64,000 nt of DNA from Promerops cafer (Eukaryota > Chordata > Aves > Passeriformes > Nectariniidae): NCBI GenBank assembly GCA_013398275.1, contig VZSE01010682.1, forward strand, positions 524,052 to 588,051, given 5' to 3'. Shown one piece after another: positions 24,435 through 37,933 of the stretch; the stretch's first letter is position 1, and each line of letters begins with the position of its first letter. The position numbers were made by a program, and so were the translations under genes. The notes under the pieces were generated by a model. It had not been told where the DNA came from. It saw nothing but the letters and a program-made list of their open reading frames with translations, and made no database searches.

Positions 24435-24454
24435 CAAGTTTCAGTCACTGGTTG
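24435..24454 (-). CDS. Weak microexon candidate (20 nt)
   Basis: The donor is near perfect (ACTTG then GTAAGT), and a long pyrimidine-rich run (CTTCTCAACTACTTCTTGTA) precedes the acceptor GATGAAAG. The phase is 0 in and 2 out, reading QPVTET. It would link 28249-28313 to 23589-23643. A single 20-nt segment of this kind can arise by chance. Confidence 0.2.
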
Positions 24455-25476
24455 CTTTCATCAGTACAAGAAGTAGTTGAGAAGCAGTAAAAGAAATCAC
24501 TGATTCTAATGATATTTTGCTCTACATTTGTTTCTCAAGAGGTATAGTAACTGTAAGGTTCAGACACAACTGAAGTCTCATAAATGTGGTATATCAAGCC
24601 TAGACTCATGACAGACCTAAGAAACAGCAGCACTACTAGAGCTGTAATCTAAAGCAAAAGGATGTTCCTGGCCAACATGAGAAGATCAAATGCTGAAACC
24701 TTCCTCAGTCTTTTGGATTTCAAGCTTTCAACTTTAATCTCTTAGGAGAAAAACAGAAATAAATTATCTTGTTCTGTTCTGATTTGGGGAATGATATTTC
24801 CAATTCTTTGTTTAAAGAACAGCAAGATAAGAATAAAAAATAATCCAAAGTAAACTAGATAAGAGGATACAAAGCAACTCAAGAGAGAGGAGATCATGGT
24901 TCCATTAAGTACTTAAGGACTTATTAACACTTAGTGTCTCCTCAGTGCCTTATCCATATATTGAAAAACACACATGAATGCCTCGTGTGAACAAAGCTCA
25001 CAACTTATTTGCCTTATTCCAGGAAATTTTTCCATCAACCAGCTCTCTTCTTTGAGCTAAACACCATGAGTGATCATTCATGTAGACAGTCTGCATGTGA
25101 GAGCAAACCAAACTTTCAGTCATAATGCCTATAGCTATTTTCATTTACCAGGAATGAGAGCACTTATAAGAACAGCTCTGGTAAATGGAAAAGTGAAAAG
25201 TAAAAATAGAGATTATAAAAAAGCAGAAAAGTGGTATAACTCTAGTGAAAGGATGGTTTAAAGACTTACTTTGCTAGGTATGGGTCAAGCACGTAATGAG
25301 AGAATGGTCTGGAAGAGGTCAGAAAGTTGATTAAAGCTCAGGAATTTCCTAGCAGATCAATTAATCTAACATAGGTAGAAAGAGACATATTCCCTTGTTG
25401 GCCTAGGTTACTGTTAGGTTTGATGTGGACTCAATATGAACCCAAACTGAAGGGAGAATCAAGGTGCTTGGTGGAT

Positions 25477-25500
25477 GTATGTGTGTATATATATATATAA
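25477..25500 (+). repeat. (TG)/(TA) dinucleotide tract
   Basis: GTATGTGTGTATATATATAT and following bases. Confidence 0.8.
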
Positions 25501-26639
25501 CCAGAAAAAAACAACTTTGTTTGTAATTTGGAAAAAAATCACAATAACAAATCACCAAACAGTTGCCTAAGTCACTATTTTATCAGACACTTCAAACTCC
25601 TTCTGATGTAATAACTTATATATACATTCCCTACATAAAGAAAATAGTATCAGGAAGAAGAGATTTGCTGAAAGAGTTGTAAAAGAAAACATTTTCTGGC
25701 ATAAATAAAACCTGTATGCAATATTATATTTATTAACTATTCTAATAAACAAACAATGCCCCTCCTAAGTCAAACCAGAACCAAACAGCTATTATCTTCA
25801 ATAAAAATACGTAGACTAGACTAAGTCTCATATTTCTGTTTTCCCAATCAATCCTATAATTCTTTTGAATTTAGTGCAGTGCTTTGTAATGTAAAGGTTA
25901 CAAAATCAATCTAATTCTCTTTAACATATATATTAGTGAAATATATCTTCTATCATAATTTAAATAATTAAATCAGTCATCATTTAAGATATTTATAATA
26001 TTTCATCTTGAATTCATCTCAGTGAGATAAGGCTCCGTTTATGCATAAGATTGGGATGAGCTTTAATAGCTTTTTAATGCTCAGAGCCCCAAAATGGGAG
26101 AGATATTTAATTCTCAACATGAAGTTATTAATGAAATCAATACAAGATTATACTTTCCAACTTCAAAATTTTCTTCTTTATATCAGACTCTCAAAGTCAG
26201 TAGACTGATTTATTAAACAGAAACATGCAAAATATATGGGTCAATTTTTTAGAAATAAGGTTAATATTGTTTTTTGCCCTTAGGTACTCATCTGTGGCAC
26301 AGCAAAGTGAGCTTTAAGAGATAGATTTGTCTACTCATTTTTAGTTTAATGGTGGAACAATACAAATTTTTGCTGTAACATGGTCTAAGTCAAATTTTGT
26401 GGAAAGCAAACTCTCAAAGACTTACAAGGATTATTTTTGTTATAGCAAATTCAGAGCAACATTATATATATTTACCAGTAAATACAGTTATAAGTAATAT
26501 AATTATGATGTAATATAATACTTTCATGTCATGTAGCTTGCAATGTATAATGTTATGTGAAAAATAACTGTAATTGTTTTAAAAATTATACATAGTAGCA
26601 TCAGGACAAACAGGCATAGGAAAAATAGGCTATTATTAG

Positions 26640-26925
26640 GGCATAATAACCCTCAGGATGTCTCCACCCGAACCACAAGAAGGAAGGATGCTGTTGTGCA
26701 GTGAGAACTGCAGCTTAAGATCACACATTTCAGTGTGTGTGTCAGCCTTACCCCTTCCTTGAGGCCAATAGGAATACTGAGGCCAAACCTGCAGGACCCT
26801 CTCCTCCCCTTAGTCCTTTTGCAAGCTCTTTCCTTCTCTCCCCCACCTGTGGCAGAAGCAGGTACCACACAGGACCTCTTGCTCCTCATTCTTAACAACA
26901 ACATTCAATTCTGCCTGCTGACACG
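26640..26925. other. GC-richer patch, unclassified
   Basis: Pyrimidine-rich, higher-GC DNA (for example CCTCTCCTCCCCTTAGTCC) stands out from its surroundings and may be an old LTR or other repeat. No ends, TATA or tail could be fixed. The open frames of 73-83 codons here have no splice sites of note. Confidence 0.25.
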
Positions 26926-28248
26926 CCATAAACTATCTCTGAGAAGCATTATATAGCATTTCATAGTGACTTAAAACTCTTTTAATGAAATTCCCAATGC
27001 TTTTTAATCCTCTCTGATTATTGGGAATTAAAGATTTTTTGCTGTCATTCCATTACTCCTTGAAAACATCTTTTCGTAACAGAAGATATCAAAATATAAT
27101 CAAATTTTGATTAAAAATAAAAGAAACTTTTGTTTGTCAGCTGAGTAGTTCTTTTTAGCTGAAGTGACATGAAAGACTATAAGAACCAGCTAGCTTAATC
27201 CCATGTTTTTGTGAGGCTTCCATTGAAAATAAACAATTCATAGTTCTGTCACTTTCCATTTTAAATATAAACCTATTCCCATCCTTCATATAAGCAGGTA
27301 TCAGACTAATCCTCAAAGTGGAAAGTTTCACTTTCCTGAAAGTGACCACACCAAAAGATACTGAATAGTTTCCAAATTCCTAGGTAAGGTATTTTTAGAA
27401 CACAGTCTAATATCTGCAGATAGGTAATTTCCACTCTCCACAGGGAAGACTCAGAACTGCTCAGTGAGAGAAGTTAAATGAAAAGGTTTCAAAACACTGA
27501 AAATCCACTTCATTTTCTTGAACTAGAACTTTCTTCTTCTGCAAAAAATACATAATATGAAATTTTATGGGTTTTTTTAATAAGTTGGTTCATCGACCTC
27601 CATGTATGTGTTTCTTTAAGTGTGCCCAAGAAAAGGTCCCACATTTTTTCTGATTGCCTAATTTTATATTTTATATATTATAATAGCATTTTAACCTATT
27701 CTGGTATTTTAGCCCTAAAGTGATAACATTCCTTTCTACATTTCAAGAGTTGCACTTGGTATTGATTACACTGTCTTTAAATTGCATCCAGACATTCCTG
27801 CTTCTTATATTTAATACACAAAAATAGCAATTGAAATTTGCTCCTCAAACATCTTCTATTTTCCCACTGTATTTATATTACTACAAGTATTCATATGGTT
27901 TCTACTGTGCTTTTTTTTCCTCCCCAAAAACATGATTCAGAATGACTTTTGAGAGTTGTTACTCATAATTTGTGATGTCTGCTCAATTTTTCTGACTACT
28001 TTTAGCATTCTAGTATTCTAAGATTTTTCCGACTACTCTTATTATTCTTTAGAATGCTGTATATTCAAGTAGCTCTTATATTAAATTTTATTTTTCAAAG
28101 GTACAGTCAGTTAAAATTTCAGTTGAAAAGAAATATACCAAATTGTCTTTATTTGAGTAAAATTTTCTGTAGAGCTAACATAATTTATCAGTTCATTTAA
28201 TTTGTGATTTGACATTTTTAAATACAGAACTTTAGTTACAAACCTCAC

Positions 28249-28313
28249 TTCTGCAGAAATTTGTGAAATAAGTTTCTTCATGTTTATGAAATACTCTGTT
28301 GCCATAGTGATGA
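28249..28313 (-). CDS. Weak exon candidate (65 nt)
   Basis: Two good acceptors in tandem (CTTTTCTTGTAG and TTTTTCTATCACAG) precede an open segment that includes TMATEYFINMKKLISQISAE, with a GTGAGG donor. The phase is 1 in and 0 out. This does not fit directly between 37736-37933 (leaves at 1) and 21110-21268 (enters at 1). It would need further exons such as those at 24435-24454 and 23589-23643. It may equally be chance. Confidence 0.27.
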
Positions 28314-30237
28314 CTGTGATAGAAAAAGCTACAAGAAAAGCAGTAACGGTCTTGAGGACATGGTTTCAGTACAGTCTAATAAATGAAATATACAGCTGTA
28401 GAAGGAAAATAAAAAGATAAGAAACAATATCGAATCCCTTTTTTTTTCTCCCATGAGGATCATCCATTTTACACACTTCATGACATAGTCCTGGGGGGAG
28501 AGCAGGTGGCTGGGAGGAAAGGATGCAATTGTACAATTTTTATCTACTTGCAAAGTTACAAGGAGGTACACTGTTGAAAAGCAACCTTAATTCTAGAATT
28601 TCCTAGGTGATTAGGCTTGGGGATATTTTTCTTGAACAAAGTACTGTTCTGGCCTTTCCCTGGATATGCAAGAGATGTAACTTCAGTTCTGTGACGATTG
28701 GCATACTGTCCCTATCATTTGTTTCTCTGGAAGATTAGAGCCTTTTTTTGTGCACCTTTTGTTTTTTTTTCCCCTTTTGCCTGCAGCCATGAAGAAACTA
28801 CCACTACCGTACACTATCCAGGGAGGTCTGGCTGATTCACAAGACCCTCTTTGTCAGCACCAGCCAGTTTTGGGTTAATCTACTTCTGCTAGCACACATA
28901 CATCATTGCTTACATAACTGTCAGATGTAGCCCAGAGATAGATATCTTAAATTGTTTATGATGATTTAAACTGATAGAGTCCTATCCAACTTTTACAAGA
29001 GAAGCAGACAAACTTTGTTGGAACAAAACATAAGGACAAATCTCAGGCTAAATGTCTCTAGGGTAAAATGTCACGGTTTTCTGAATATATTAGGGAATGT
29101 GATCCCTAGCTATATTCTTGATTTAGGCAATGTATGTATCAGAGTTCATACAAAAAATATATTTCAATTCTTAATGAACTTTTGGTGACACAATACATGG
29201 GCAGAGGACAGCATTGTTAATATCATCTTGAAATAAATATATTGACTTACATAAGATCTGTTTCCAATTGTTGATGAAATGAGGTAACTGAGCTGCAGCA
29301 AATCATATTATGGAACAATTTCTGCTATCCAGGGTGCTGAGTCATTCTTATCAATCATGTATACTTAATTTACGCTTGTATGTGTATCTATATATCTTGT
29401 TTTGCTTATTTATAATAGTGAATACTAGTATTCCATACTTGATTCAGATGACATTTTGTCCAAGCACTGTAGAAGATAAAGCATTAGTATGACATTTGGG
29501 CAATGCATACACCAATGTGGAAAATTTAGTTACATTTTGCCACTTTGATGATCCTCATGGATCCCTTCCAACCGAGAATATTATATGATTCTATGATTCT
29601 GTGATGTATAGCAACAAATGTGGAACAAGCATCAGATACAAGAATTTAATAAAAATTAAATAAGATGTACTATTGTCTGACTGTTTTGGCTGGGGTATTT
29701 TAGATAAAAACAATTTTGTGGTAATTCAATAACCTGTCAGTAAAATTTCTTGAACTATGTCAGTGTCAGAAATGTAGTATTTTTACACAGTAAAATACTC
29801 ATTAAATACATAAATATAATTTTATCTGCCTCCTGCCTGAAGAAGGTGAATTCCAAAAGAAATCTATAGGCTCCTTTGCTATAGATGTCGCAGCTGACCA
29901 TTCCGAGTTCACGTTTAGGAAAAAGTATGCAATTGGTAGAAACATCATCTAATTTCACCCAGTCCTGCAGAATGCTAACCTTTGGGATTTGGCTATAACT
30001 TCTCAAGACCAAACATCAGAAGAAAAAGATCAAATTGCTTCTGGCAGACTCTCTGACACATATAAAAGTGTTAAAATAAATAGTAATCCGCAGACTTGGT
30101 TTTATTTTAAACATTTTAGGAAACTTTAATAAAATCCGTTAATGTGGGGCCTGCTACTTTAAATTTTTCTTATGTAGAGATTTTCAATGTACTCATAAAA
30201 TAGTAACTCAAATCTCTTGGATGAGAGTATTTCCTTT
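28314..30237. other. Probable intron
   Basis: Nothing recognised except the short CR1 tail at 29545-29605. Confidence 0.45.
29545..29605 (+). mobile_element. CR1 LINE 3' tail
   Basis: GATGATCCTCATGGATCCC and CTTCCAACC are followed by ATGATTCTATGATTCTGTGA, the CR1 3' terminus. Only about 60 bases remain. Confidence 0.85.
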
Positions 30238-30822
30238 TGTTAAGTATGAGGTTATAGTACTAAGCATTTAACAACTGGAATTTCTTTCTGTTTTTCTGTA
30301 ATTACTATTTCTGAGAACCAGCTCAAGGCTGCTCAGAAGTTTGCACAGAGTTATCATTGTTACTCTGGAGATCCCCAAAGAACTCCTCCCCCATCCCTGA
30401 CTGATTCCTGAGGCCTTGCACCAGCCTTGCATGTGACACAAAGAGATGCAATGGATCCAGAGTCTGCTGCAAGAGACAGTGGCAAGCTTGTCCCCTACAG
30501 GGGAGGTACCTGGGCACTCCCACCCAGCCCAAATGTGTATTAATCTGTTTCGAGGGACCCTCACCACCGAGAACCTCAGAAGAAAAAGATCAATGGGACA
30601 CCATAAGGATCCATTTAGTGGTAATATTTTCATCTTAATCTGTGTCTCTGTCACTTTCTTTCTCTCCCACCACCTCTTTTTCTATTTCTTTCTCTTTCTC
30701 TCTCCCCCCTCATATTTACTGTTAAATACAATCCATACTATTGACTTTGGCATATGGTGTTGTTAGCACCTTAATTCAGGCAGAGACATCTCTCTGTTAA
30801 TTTTAATGACCAGATCCTAACA
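30238..30822 (+). mobile_element. Solo LTR of an avian endogenous retrovirus
   Basis: The right part (CATATGGTGTTGTTAGCACC, TTAATTCAGGCAGAGACATC) and the CT-rich run followed by a polyadenylation-like TTAAATACA are features I know from songbird ERV LTRs. TGTTA at 30238 and TAACA at 30818-30822 could be its inverted termini, but no flanking duplication is present, so the left end is uncertain and could be near 30300. The open frames of up to 128 codons on both strands fall inside this repeat. Confidence 0.65.
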
Positions 30823-31262
30823 CAGAACTGGCCTTGGTGCTTCCTAAAGAAAATGTTTTCTTATGTGTTCCTGTCTTCGTTTTTATCATTCTCATTACAG
30901 ACTAATAGTACACATGATTTCTCTCATTTTTTTTCTTCATACTCTTTTAAAGTAAAATAAACTATCACTGCTCACAAACAAATTTCCTGTGCCTGAACTC
31001 CGTTTTAATAAAGTTCAGAACATCCCATATTTTTTTTTAATAAATAAAATAATAAATTACAAAATTATTTAAACTCAAAAGTTTTATGAGAACATGTCAG
31101 CGCTTTTTCAAGAACTCTGGGACTTATGGTGCCCTCCCAAAGCCCTTGTGCCAATGAGTCTCTTTATCTGTCAGTGTTCACCAGAAGACAGTTACTTCTC
31201 TCCTGGGAGTGCAGGACACCTGTCAAATTATGTTAACATTGTCTTTGGAATAAAAACCCACA

Positions 31263-31352
31263 AACATGCACAAACTATCATCTGTCCTGCTCAAACAAAC
31301 CACCAACCAAACCCACCAAAACCCAACCTATTAACCAAACAACCAAACAGAA
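31263..31352 (+). repeat. CA/CAAA-rich low-complexity tract
   Basis: Repeated AACCAAACAACC-type units, nearly free of G and with little T. Confidence 0.8.
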
Positions 31353-32310
31353 AAATCTCTTATCAAAACTTTGGAATACCAGAGTATGCTCAGTTGTCAT
31401 TGTTCCAGTATGTTCTTTTTTCTTTTTTATTTTTCAGATGATTGTGTGAAGACAAAATTATTTGTAATCTCTCACCTTGATATCCTCAATAAAAGTTTAC
31501 AAGTGAGAGAAGGGACTCAGATATTGACATGAAGTATTATAATAATAACCCAACATTTGCAGTGATATTGAATTTAAGATGATGGCCTCCTAAACTTTCT
31601 ACTAAGATACTCCGTAATATCTGGTTTCAATGTCATTTTAATTATGATTTTTTTTTTTCTCAACACCAAAATAGAATTTGTAATAAAAAGCCCAGAGGAA
31701 CATGCCCTCATTCTTTTTGGAAACATTCAAGCATCTATATACTCATAAAGGATATAGAAAGCACTTGTTCTCATCTTAGAGTAGATGTTATCCTGGCTTA
31801 GTCTCTAATAATCAATAAACATGAGCCCACTCTAAATGATTAATCTCACCCTCTCGTATTTGAGCTGTTTTTCTCCAGCAAATGATTGTATTTTTTCTTG
31901 AAACAAGGATGTTAACCTCAATTTTCCTTAACTGTTCCAACTTCCAGGCTATTGAATCTGTTCTTCTGCAAGCACTGGGTATTTAATTATTCATACCTAG
32001 TGGAACAGTGTCATCAATAAAGACATGCATAATTCCATCTAGTTCTACACTAAACTGAGGATAGAAAATATATGGCAAATAGGAGGCGCACTTTCATCAG
32101 TTTCATCATATCCAAATAAACTAAACAAACTTGCACTTGTATTTCTCATTCTTTAATAACCGGTATATATTAGATATTTTAAAGAATGCATGTGTGTCCT
32201 CTGGATTATGAAAGAACTGGAATATTTTTTTTAAATTAAGAAAAAAAAAAACAACACTAAGAATGGTCTGTTGAATAGAAAAACTTCATGTTTCTCTTCT
32301 CTGTGTTTTT

Positions 32311-33070
32311 CAGTAAGTTCTTGGACCACTTGCCTATCATCAGGTTCTCCAGGGAGTTTGTGGGAGACCACACCAAAAGCCTTGGAGAAATCCAGGTAGA
32401 CAATGACCTGTGCTCACACCACATCAACTGAGCAGGTTATTTGGTCATAGAAGGCAATGAGATTTATCAAGAAAAATTTACCCTTGATGAATCCATGCTG
32501 GCTTTTCTCAAACACATGCTTCATTTGACTTGTGATAACCCCTAGGTGGATTCATTCCCTAACTTTCCCAGGGATTAAAGTGTGACTTATGAGCTTAAAA
32601 TTTCCTGGAACCTCCTCTAAACCCTTCTTAGATGAGGGTGACATTAGCCTTCTTCCAGTGACTTTTCAAAGATAATGGAGAATGGCCTCGCAACAACATC
32701 AGTCAGCTCTTCTAACAGCCCCTTTGGATGTGTATTGTCAGGGCCCATCAATTTGCAGGGATCAAGCTCCTGTAGTAGTTCACATACCCACTGATAGTGG
32801 GTCTGTGTTCACAGAAACCTGGATTTTTGTTCCCAGGTTCTGGGGTCCAACAGTGGTGGTAAAGACAGAAGTGATAAAAGCACTCATAACCTTTTCAGCA
32901 TTGTTGGTAACCACTTCAACTCTCTGACTGGCAAAAACCAAGCTGGGCCAGCCTTGCTCAGAAAGCTGCCAGTTCAAACTGCCAGTTCCTTGCAGAGCTC
33001 TCTGTTCTTCCTTGTTTTGTTCCTGGCTTTGGACACCCGTATGCACATCATTATCTAGCACTCAGCCACA
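32311..33070 (-). mobile_element. Old CR1 LINE fragment, reverse-transcriptase region, minus orientation
   Basis: The plus strand carries reversed CR1 ORF2 phrases: AAAGCCTTGGAGAAATCCAG, TGATGAATCCATGCTGGC, CTTCTTCCAGTGACTTTTC and GGGCCCATCAATTTGCAGG. The 3' tail is absent, so this is an internal piece cut at both ends. The frame is broken by many stops. No working enzyme is encoded. Confidence 0.82.
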
Positions 33071-36000
33071 GAACTGAACATTGCCACAGCTGCACTAACA
33101 ACTGTGGGTAAAGATCATAAAATATAGTGGAAAAACATGCCACACAATAATGTGTAGGAGATAACTACAGAGAATGTCAGGTGTTTATTACCACCTCCTC
33201 ACCATGCCTGAATCATTATGCATTGCAGAATTGTGTGTTTGGGATTTTCACTTTTAATTTCTATGTGATAAAGGCTTTCTTAATAAGATATTAACCACAA
33301 CATGCAAAAACTACAGGTAGTTGTCAACATGCAGTAAGAATTTGAGAAAATGTTGAAAAATGTGGTCTATTATTCCTCTGCTCAAGAAAAGCATAGTGAA
33401 AAGCTCTTTGAGCACTGAATACACAGCTGGGAGGGAAAAAGGATGTGAGCTGTAGTCAGCAGCAGCATAAAGTATAAAATATATTAATGTTCAAAAATGT
33501 ACAGGGAGTGGAGGCTCAGCTGTGCAATTAGTACAGAGCCAAATTAGAAATGACAAACACACAATATAAAACATAATATGGGTCTGTAGTCTAGAATGAA
33601 AGAATTGAAGACCCTGCCCACATTTCTATCATGCTTTAGAGTAAGAGCAATGGGAGGATTATTACGTTGCAGTAACAGTAGTTTCAAGGATGTTATTTTT
33701 TGCTAATTCCTCTGCAGTGCAAATACTAAGGATGCCATGGAAACAGTCTGTAATATCATCAAAATAATTTCCTAAACCTACAGCAACAAAATGCTAAACC
33801 AAGACAAAATAAGAGGAGGAAGACTCAGTCTCCAGCAGCATGGTCTTCAACCATGCACTCTCTGTCTTCAGCTAATATGTAGGCATCCACAGGTGGAATT
33901 GAGTTAGAGTTTTCCTGGTAAACATTCAGCAGATGGAAAAGCAGCATGCATGCATCTACGTCCAAGATTTCAAAGAACCCTAGAAAGTTTTATAGCTTTC
34001 CAAACACTGTGTGGCTGATTCCTCATTCCAAAGGTGAAAAGTGTGAGAAGATTCACAAGTGTGCTTTAGTTTTGAGAATCAGATTTCAGTGAACTTGGGT
34101 TTGGTGTAGCCTTGAGGCATCCATTTGAACCATGCTGAGTACTTGGCTTCTGCTCTGACAAGTACTTTACTGTCTTCCTACTAGTTTAAGACTAACTTCA
34201 CATGCATATTACAGTTTCTCAAACTCATCTGTACATATTTTTACAGAAAACAAAATTTGACTTTCTTCTTTCTTTAACCATAATCAAAAGGAAAAACTTC
34301 TATAACATTTAAAAGATGGATTGCCATCACTTTTACAGTCACTATATTCTCACAGTGAATTGTGGTTCAGTAGTGGTCAGCAGCTCAGAAAATTGTGTCT
34401 CTTTCCTAACATGTCTAACTGCTGAAGAAGTAATGACATTTGCAATAGATATTAAATAGTGAGATACTGTAATTACCATCCAGCTCAGAAACTGTGCAGT
34501 TCAAGAGACCAAAAGACCAAAAAGGGGTCAGGAAGTAGCAAACATTCATGACAGAAGGCTGATATAGCATTTTTATTGTCCTAATTTTCACCAGTTTCTT
34601 ATTCAAGATCTAAATGATGTTGAATGTAATCAGGCTAAGGAGCTTCCTATGAATTATCTCCTGTGACCTTTTACTACTACATATGCTGTAGTCTCTCAAT
34701 GGGGAAACTGCTCTCGGTGAGAACTTTGAACTAGACAACCTGTGCTGTCTCACAAGGGCTCAGCCTCCAGTCCTCATAAGAATGTGTAGAAACTGAGAAC
34801 TGATCATAAGCAGACAGATCATTCTGAATAGGTGAGCTGCTGAGACACACGTTTACTGAATAACAATTTACTGACTTAAGAAGCTCAGGGTAGGTTGTTT
34901 AAAGGCTCATTTGAAACAATATCTGGAAACTGGAAGAAACCTATAGGCTACAAGAGATTTGTTGTGGGTAATGGCTAGTTAGTAAGTTTCTATGTGGGCT
35001 GAAACAGTCAGTGTGTAATATGTGTAATGACTACAATTAATAAAGAACCTGTTTGATTTTAGGACCCAGAAAACTTTTATCTTATTAATGAATATAGATT
35101 ATTTAAAGTAATGTAGGAATTGTCAGTGTAGGTAATCCCTGTGCAAGAGAGTATACTAGGCAAACAAAGCCTAGTTTGTTATCAAACAAATGTTGCAATA
35201 ACATTAAAAAAACACAAACAAAAAAGACTTGATTATGCTTTGAAGTACTATCAGGAAAAATTGATTTGCACAGAACTAATGTATAGGAGAAAAAAAGTGA
35301 AACTTCATTGCTATTTACACGAAGAAAAGGAGGGGAAAAATAAAGAGGAGAAGGGCAAAAAGAAAGAGAACAAAGTTGAATTTCCAGGGAGATTTGACAG
35401 CTTCTTAAAGTTAGAAATGTGGAAGCACTTATATTCCAGATTCATAAAGGTTTCATAATTTGATAGTCTTCACATTCAAAGGACTATCAGTGTCAAGTCC
35501 TGCATCCCAGGTTCAGAGTATATGTCAGGGAAAGAAAAGTAACTTTATGTAGTTTATTGTAGGCTGTGAGATTTGAGACTGATATAGAGAAACTCCTACA
35601 ATTGCATGAGACACCTACCAAAAAATCATCCTTCAGACACTGAAATCATTGATGAAAGCATTTTGGTAAGTTCTATGACTCATTCAAGAAAGACACTACA
35701 GGCATAAAAATTTTGGTTTTTTTTTTTTTATATGTTTTTAAAAACGGCATCGAAGACCGTAGAAGAGTATAGAAGAAAAATCAGTCACTTATGTTAGTGC
35801 TCACAACCACATGTAACATTTAAAATACTGAAGATATTCTAATGTATGAAAGTGAGATGCCTGTGATTTACTTCTCTTATACCAAAAAAAGCCATGCCCA
35901 AACCAGTGAACTATCCTGGAAAAGTATGAAAACAGCAAATACTATAGAATGCATCTACAAGCTGAAAGTAACACAGAATAAGACATCAACACAAAACTGG

Positions 36001-36837
36001 TTAATCTGTGTCCAGTGTCTCACAAACATTGGAAAAGAACGTTAATGTCAGATAAAAAAATAGTAAATCGACATAGATTTCAGGGTTCTGAAAAAAACAA
36101 AACATATTCATAGCTTGAGGACAGAAATATTTCAATATTTCATGTTTGCTACTGTGCCACAATCCAATCCCACAGTTAATAAATATACTTTGCAGAAGGC
36201 ATCTGCAACCCAGTTAGCAGCTGTATCTGCAACCAAGCTACAACTTACAAACAACTGATCAGTGACCTGCTTGATTTCAGTTCTTCTTCAAACCCAGCTA
36301 TGAGTAATCCTAACAACACTGATTTATAAAAAAAATTACATAACCCCGGACTAAAGTAGCTTAAAGAAAGCAAAAAAACCCCAAACCACATTCTACTAGG
36401 AGAATTGCAGAAGCCTGGATGTTTCCAGCAGCTGACAGTAAGACACACCACGCTCTGCTGCTTGCCAGATGTTTGTAGTCTACAGAGTTGATTGAAGCAG
36501 AGGAGTCACATGGACATGAAAATAAGTGACAGTTTCCATGACCTCTTACTGACGGTACAGAATATGTGACTTATTTCAAGGAGATGGACACTACATAGCA
36601 AATTGAAGTTAAAAATAAACTACAAGGACACTAATTTTAGGATGTATATGGATACCTACAGGTGGTCAATTATATTTCCACAGTCAGTGACTATTATTCA
36701 GAAACCTGTGAATATTCCACATGACAAACCACTTTTATGGAAAAGGTCAATGATCCAAGAATTAGTACATGAAAGAACAGCTATCTATTTCAACTTCATC
36801 TGTAAATATCTTAAATCATGCAGCTTAAAAGAAAGTG
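33071..36837. other. Probable intron
   Basis: AT-rich, no recognised element. The 105-codon plus-strand frame at 35141-35458 is lysine-rich low-complexity translation without splice support. Confidence 0.45.
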
Positions 36838-37160
36838 AGCTCTGCCTGATGTTGACCCTGGCCTGTGGGCTGACATCCTTGCATGGCTTTGGCCTATCCT
36901 ATTCCCCATGGCCTAGTCCAGACATTATGGGACTGTGTCTAACTCTGGGTCCACTCACGGGCCATGATCCTGAACCCTACCTGTGTGGGATCATGTCCTG
37001 GCCCATCCTTGAGCCATTCCTGTCCCCAGGTATACACATGATGATGGGGCTGGGAGAGACCCAATGCCATCTGGTTGCCCCCCTCCTGGCTGGAGGGATA
37101 GAATGAGTCCTGACTACCTGACTCTGCCCTGACACACCCCTGGGGAGCTCCCAGCAAGCC
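36838..37160. other. GC-rich island of unknown origin
   Basis: About 320 bases of clearly higher GC with recurring GGCCTGTGGGCTGAC- and GGCCCATCCTTGAGCC-like phrases. It forms part of a 167-codon plus-strand frame that begins in ordinary AT-rich DNA, which argues against a gene. It may be an unclassified retroviral or satellite-like repeat. Confidence 0.35.
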
Positions 37161-37735
37161 CAGTTCTCAACTTCATAGAGCCATCAGTGTCAGATGTATC
37201 CTGACAATGTCTACTGAAGACAGGTGCATCCTACAGGGTGACATAAACTATATTTTCTCCTGAGGATTCACATAAAATCATCTAGTGCCATGACAATTAA
37301 TTGGTACTCAAATCTGTGAAAAGGGTAGGTGAATGTTACCACCTTATCTCCAAGCCCCAAATACCACGTAATCTTATCAACAGAGGCTTATGGAGTATAT
37401 TGACATAAATCCAGCTGTTTAGAACATTTATTGTTCAGAAATTTTCCATACGCGAGGGACTGAAAGAGTGAGGCAAAAAAGATGTTAATTGTGCTTTTAC
37501 TGTGCAACAGTGTTCTCTGGCCTTATCCAGGCCTACAATAAAGGTATAGATAAATCAGAAGCCAACAGTAACTATGGAGAGACATAGAAAACTGCCCCTG
37601 AGTAGATAGCACTGAGACAGACATTAGTGCAGTGATAGGAGGATACAAAATCAAAATCAATAAGTAGTTTCTAGTTAAGTAAATTTTGAAAACACCACAG
37701 CCAGTCTAAAATGCATCTGTATCAGTGGCGTTTAC
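37161..37735. other. Intron, nothing recognised
   Basis: Unique AT-rich sequence between the GC-rich island and the 37736-37933 exon. Confidence 0.5.
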
Positions 37736-37933
37736 TTTCATCAAGCAAGTATTGAGGTGGAAGACCTTCTGGAAGACATCCTGTCTTCACAGAAATTGCC
37801 ACTGTAGGTGGTGCCCACATGTCCAGATTCATTACTGCGTCCACTGAGAACAAAAGTGCTTTGTATGCATCATTAGGAGTGCTCCCAACTGTGTTCTTCA
37901 GGACCCTGATTACAGGTGGAGTGTGAATTTGCA
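37736..37933 (-). CDS. Internal exon of an unidentified gene (198 nt, phase 1-1)
   Basis: This is the strongest protein-coding signal in the window. On the minus strand an excellent acceptor (ACAAATATTCTTTTTTAG) precedes 65 complete open codons, and the donor GTAAAC follows GATGAAA. The translation has balanced composition and includes HTPPVIRVLKN, NDAYKALLFSVDAVMNLDMW and KTGCLPEGLPPQYLLDE, unlike the low-complexity translations of nearby AT-rich DNA. The length is a multiple of three with phase 1 at both ends, so it could be skipped without a frameshift. It lies 1.9 kb downstream of the 39878-39945 exon and 16.5 kb upstream of the next, 21110-21268. I see no signal peptide, membrane segment or catalytic motif, and cannot name the family. 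A retrocopy fragment is unlikely because both splice sites are intact. Confidence 0.72.

Noticed and set aside
30268..30766. Frames of 69-128 codons on both strands
   Set aside because: They fall inside the ERV LTR and have no retroviral protein motifs.
36603..37106. 167-codon plus-strand open frame
   Set aside because: It runs from AT-rich unique DNA into an unclassified GC-rich island, with no splice sites or recognisable motif; composition changes abruptly midway.
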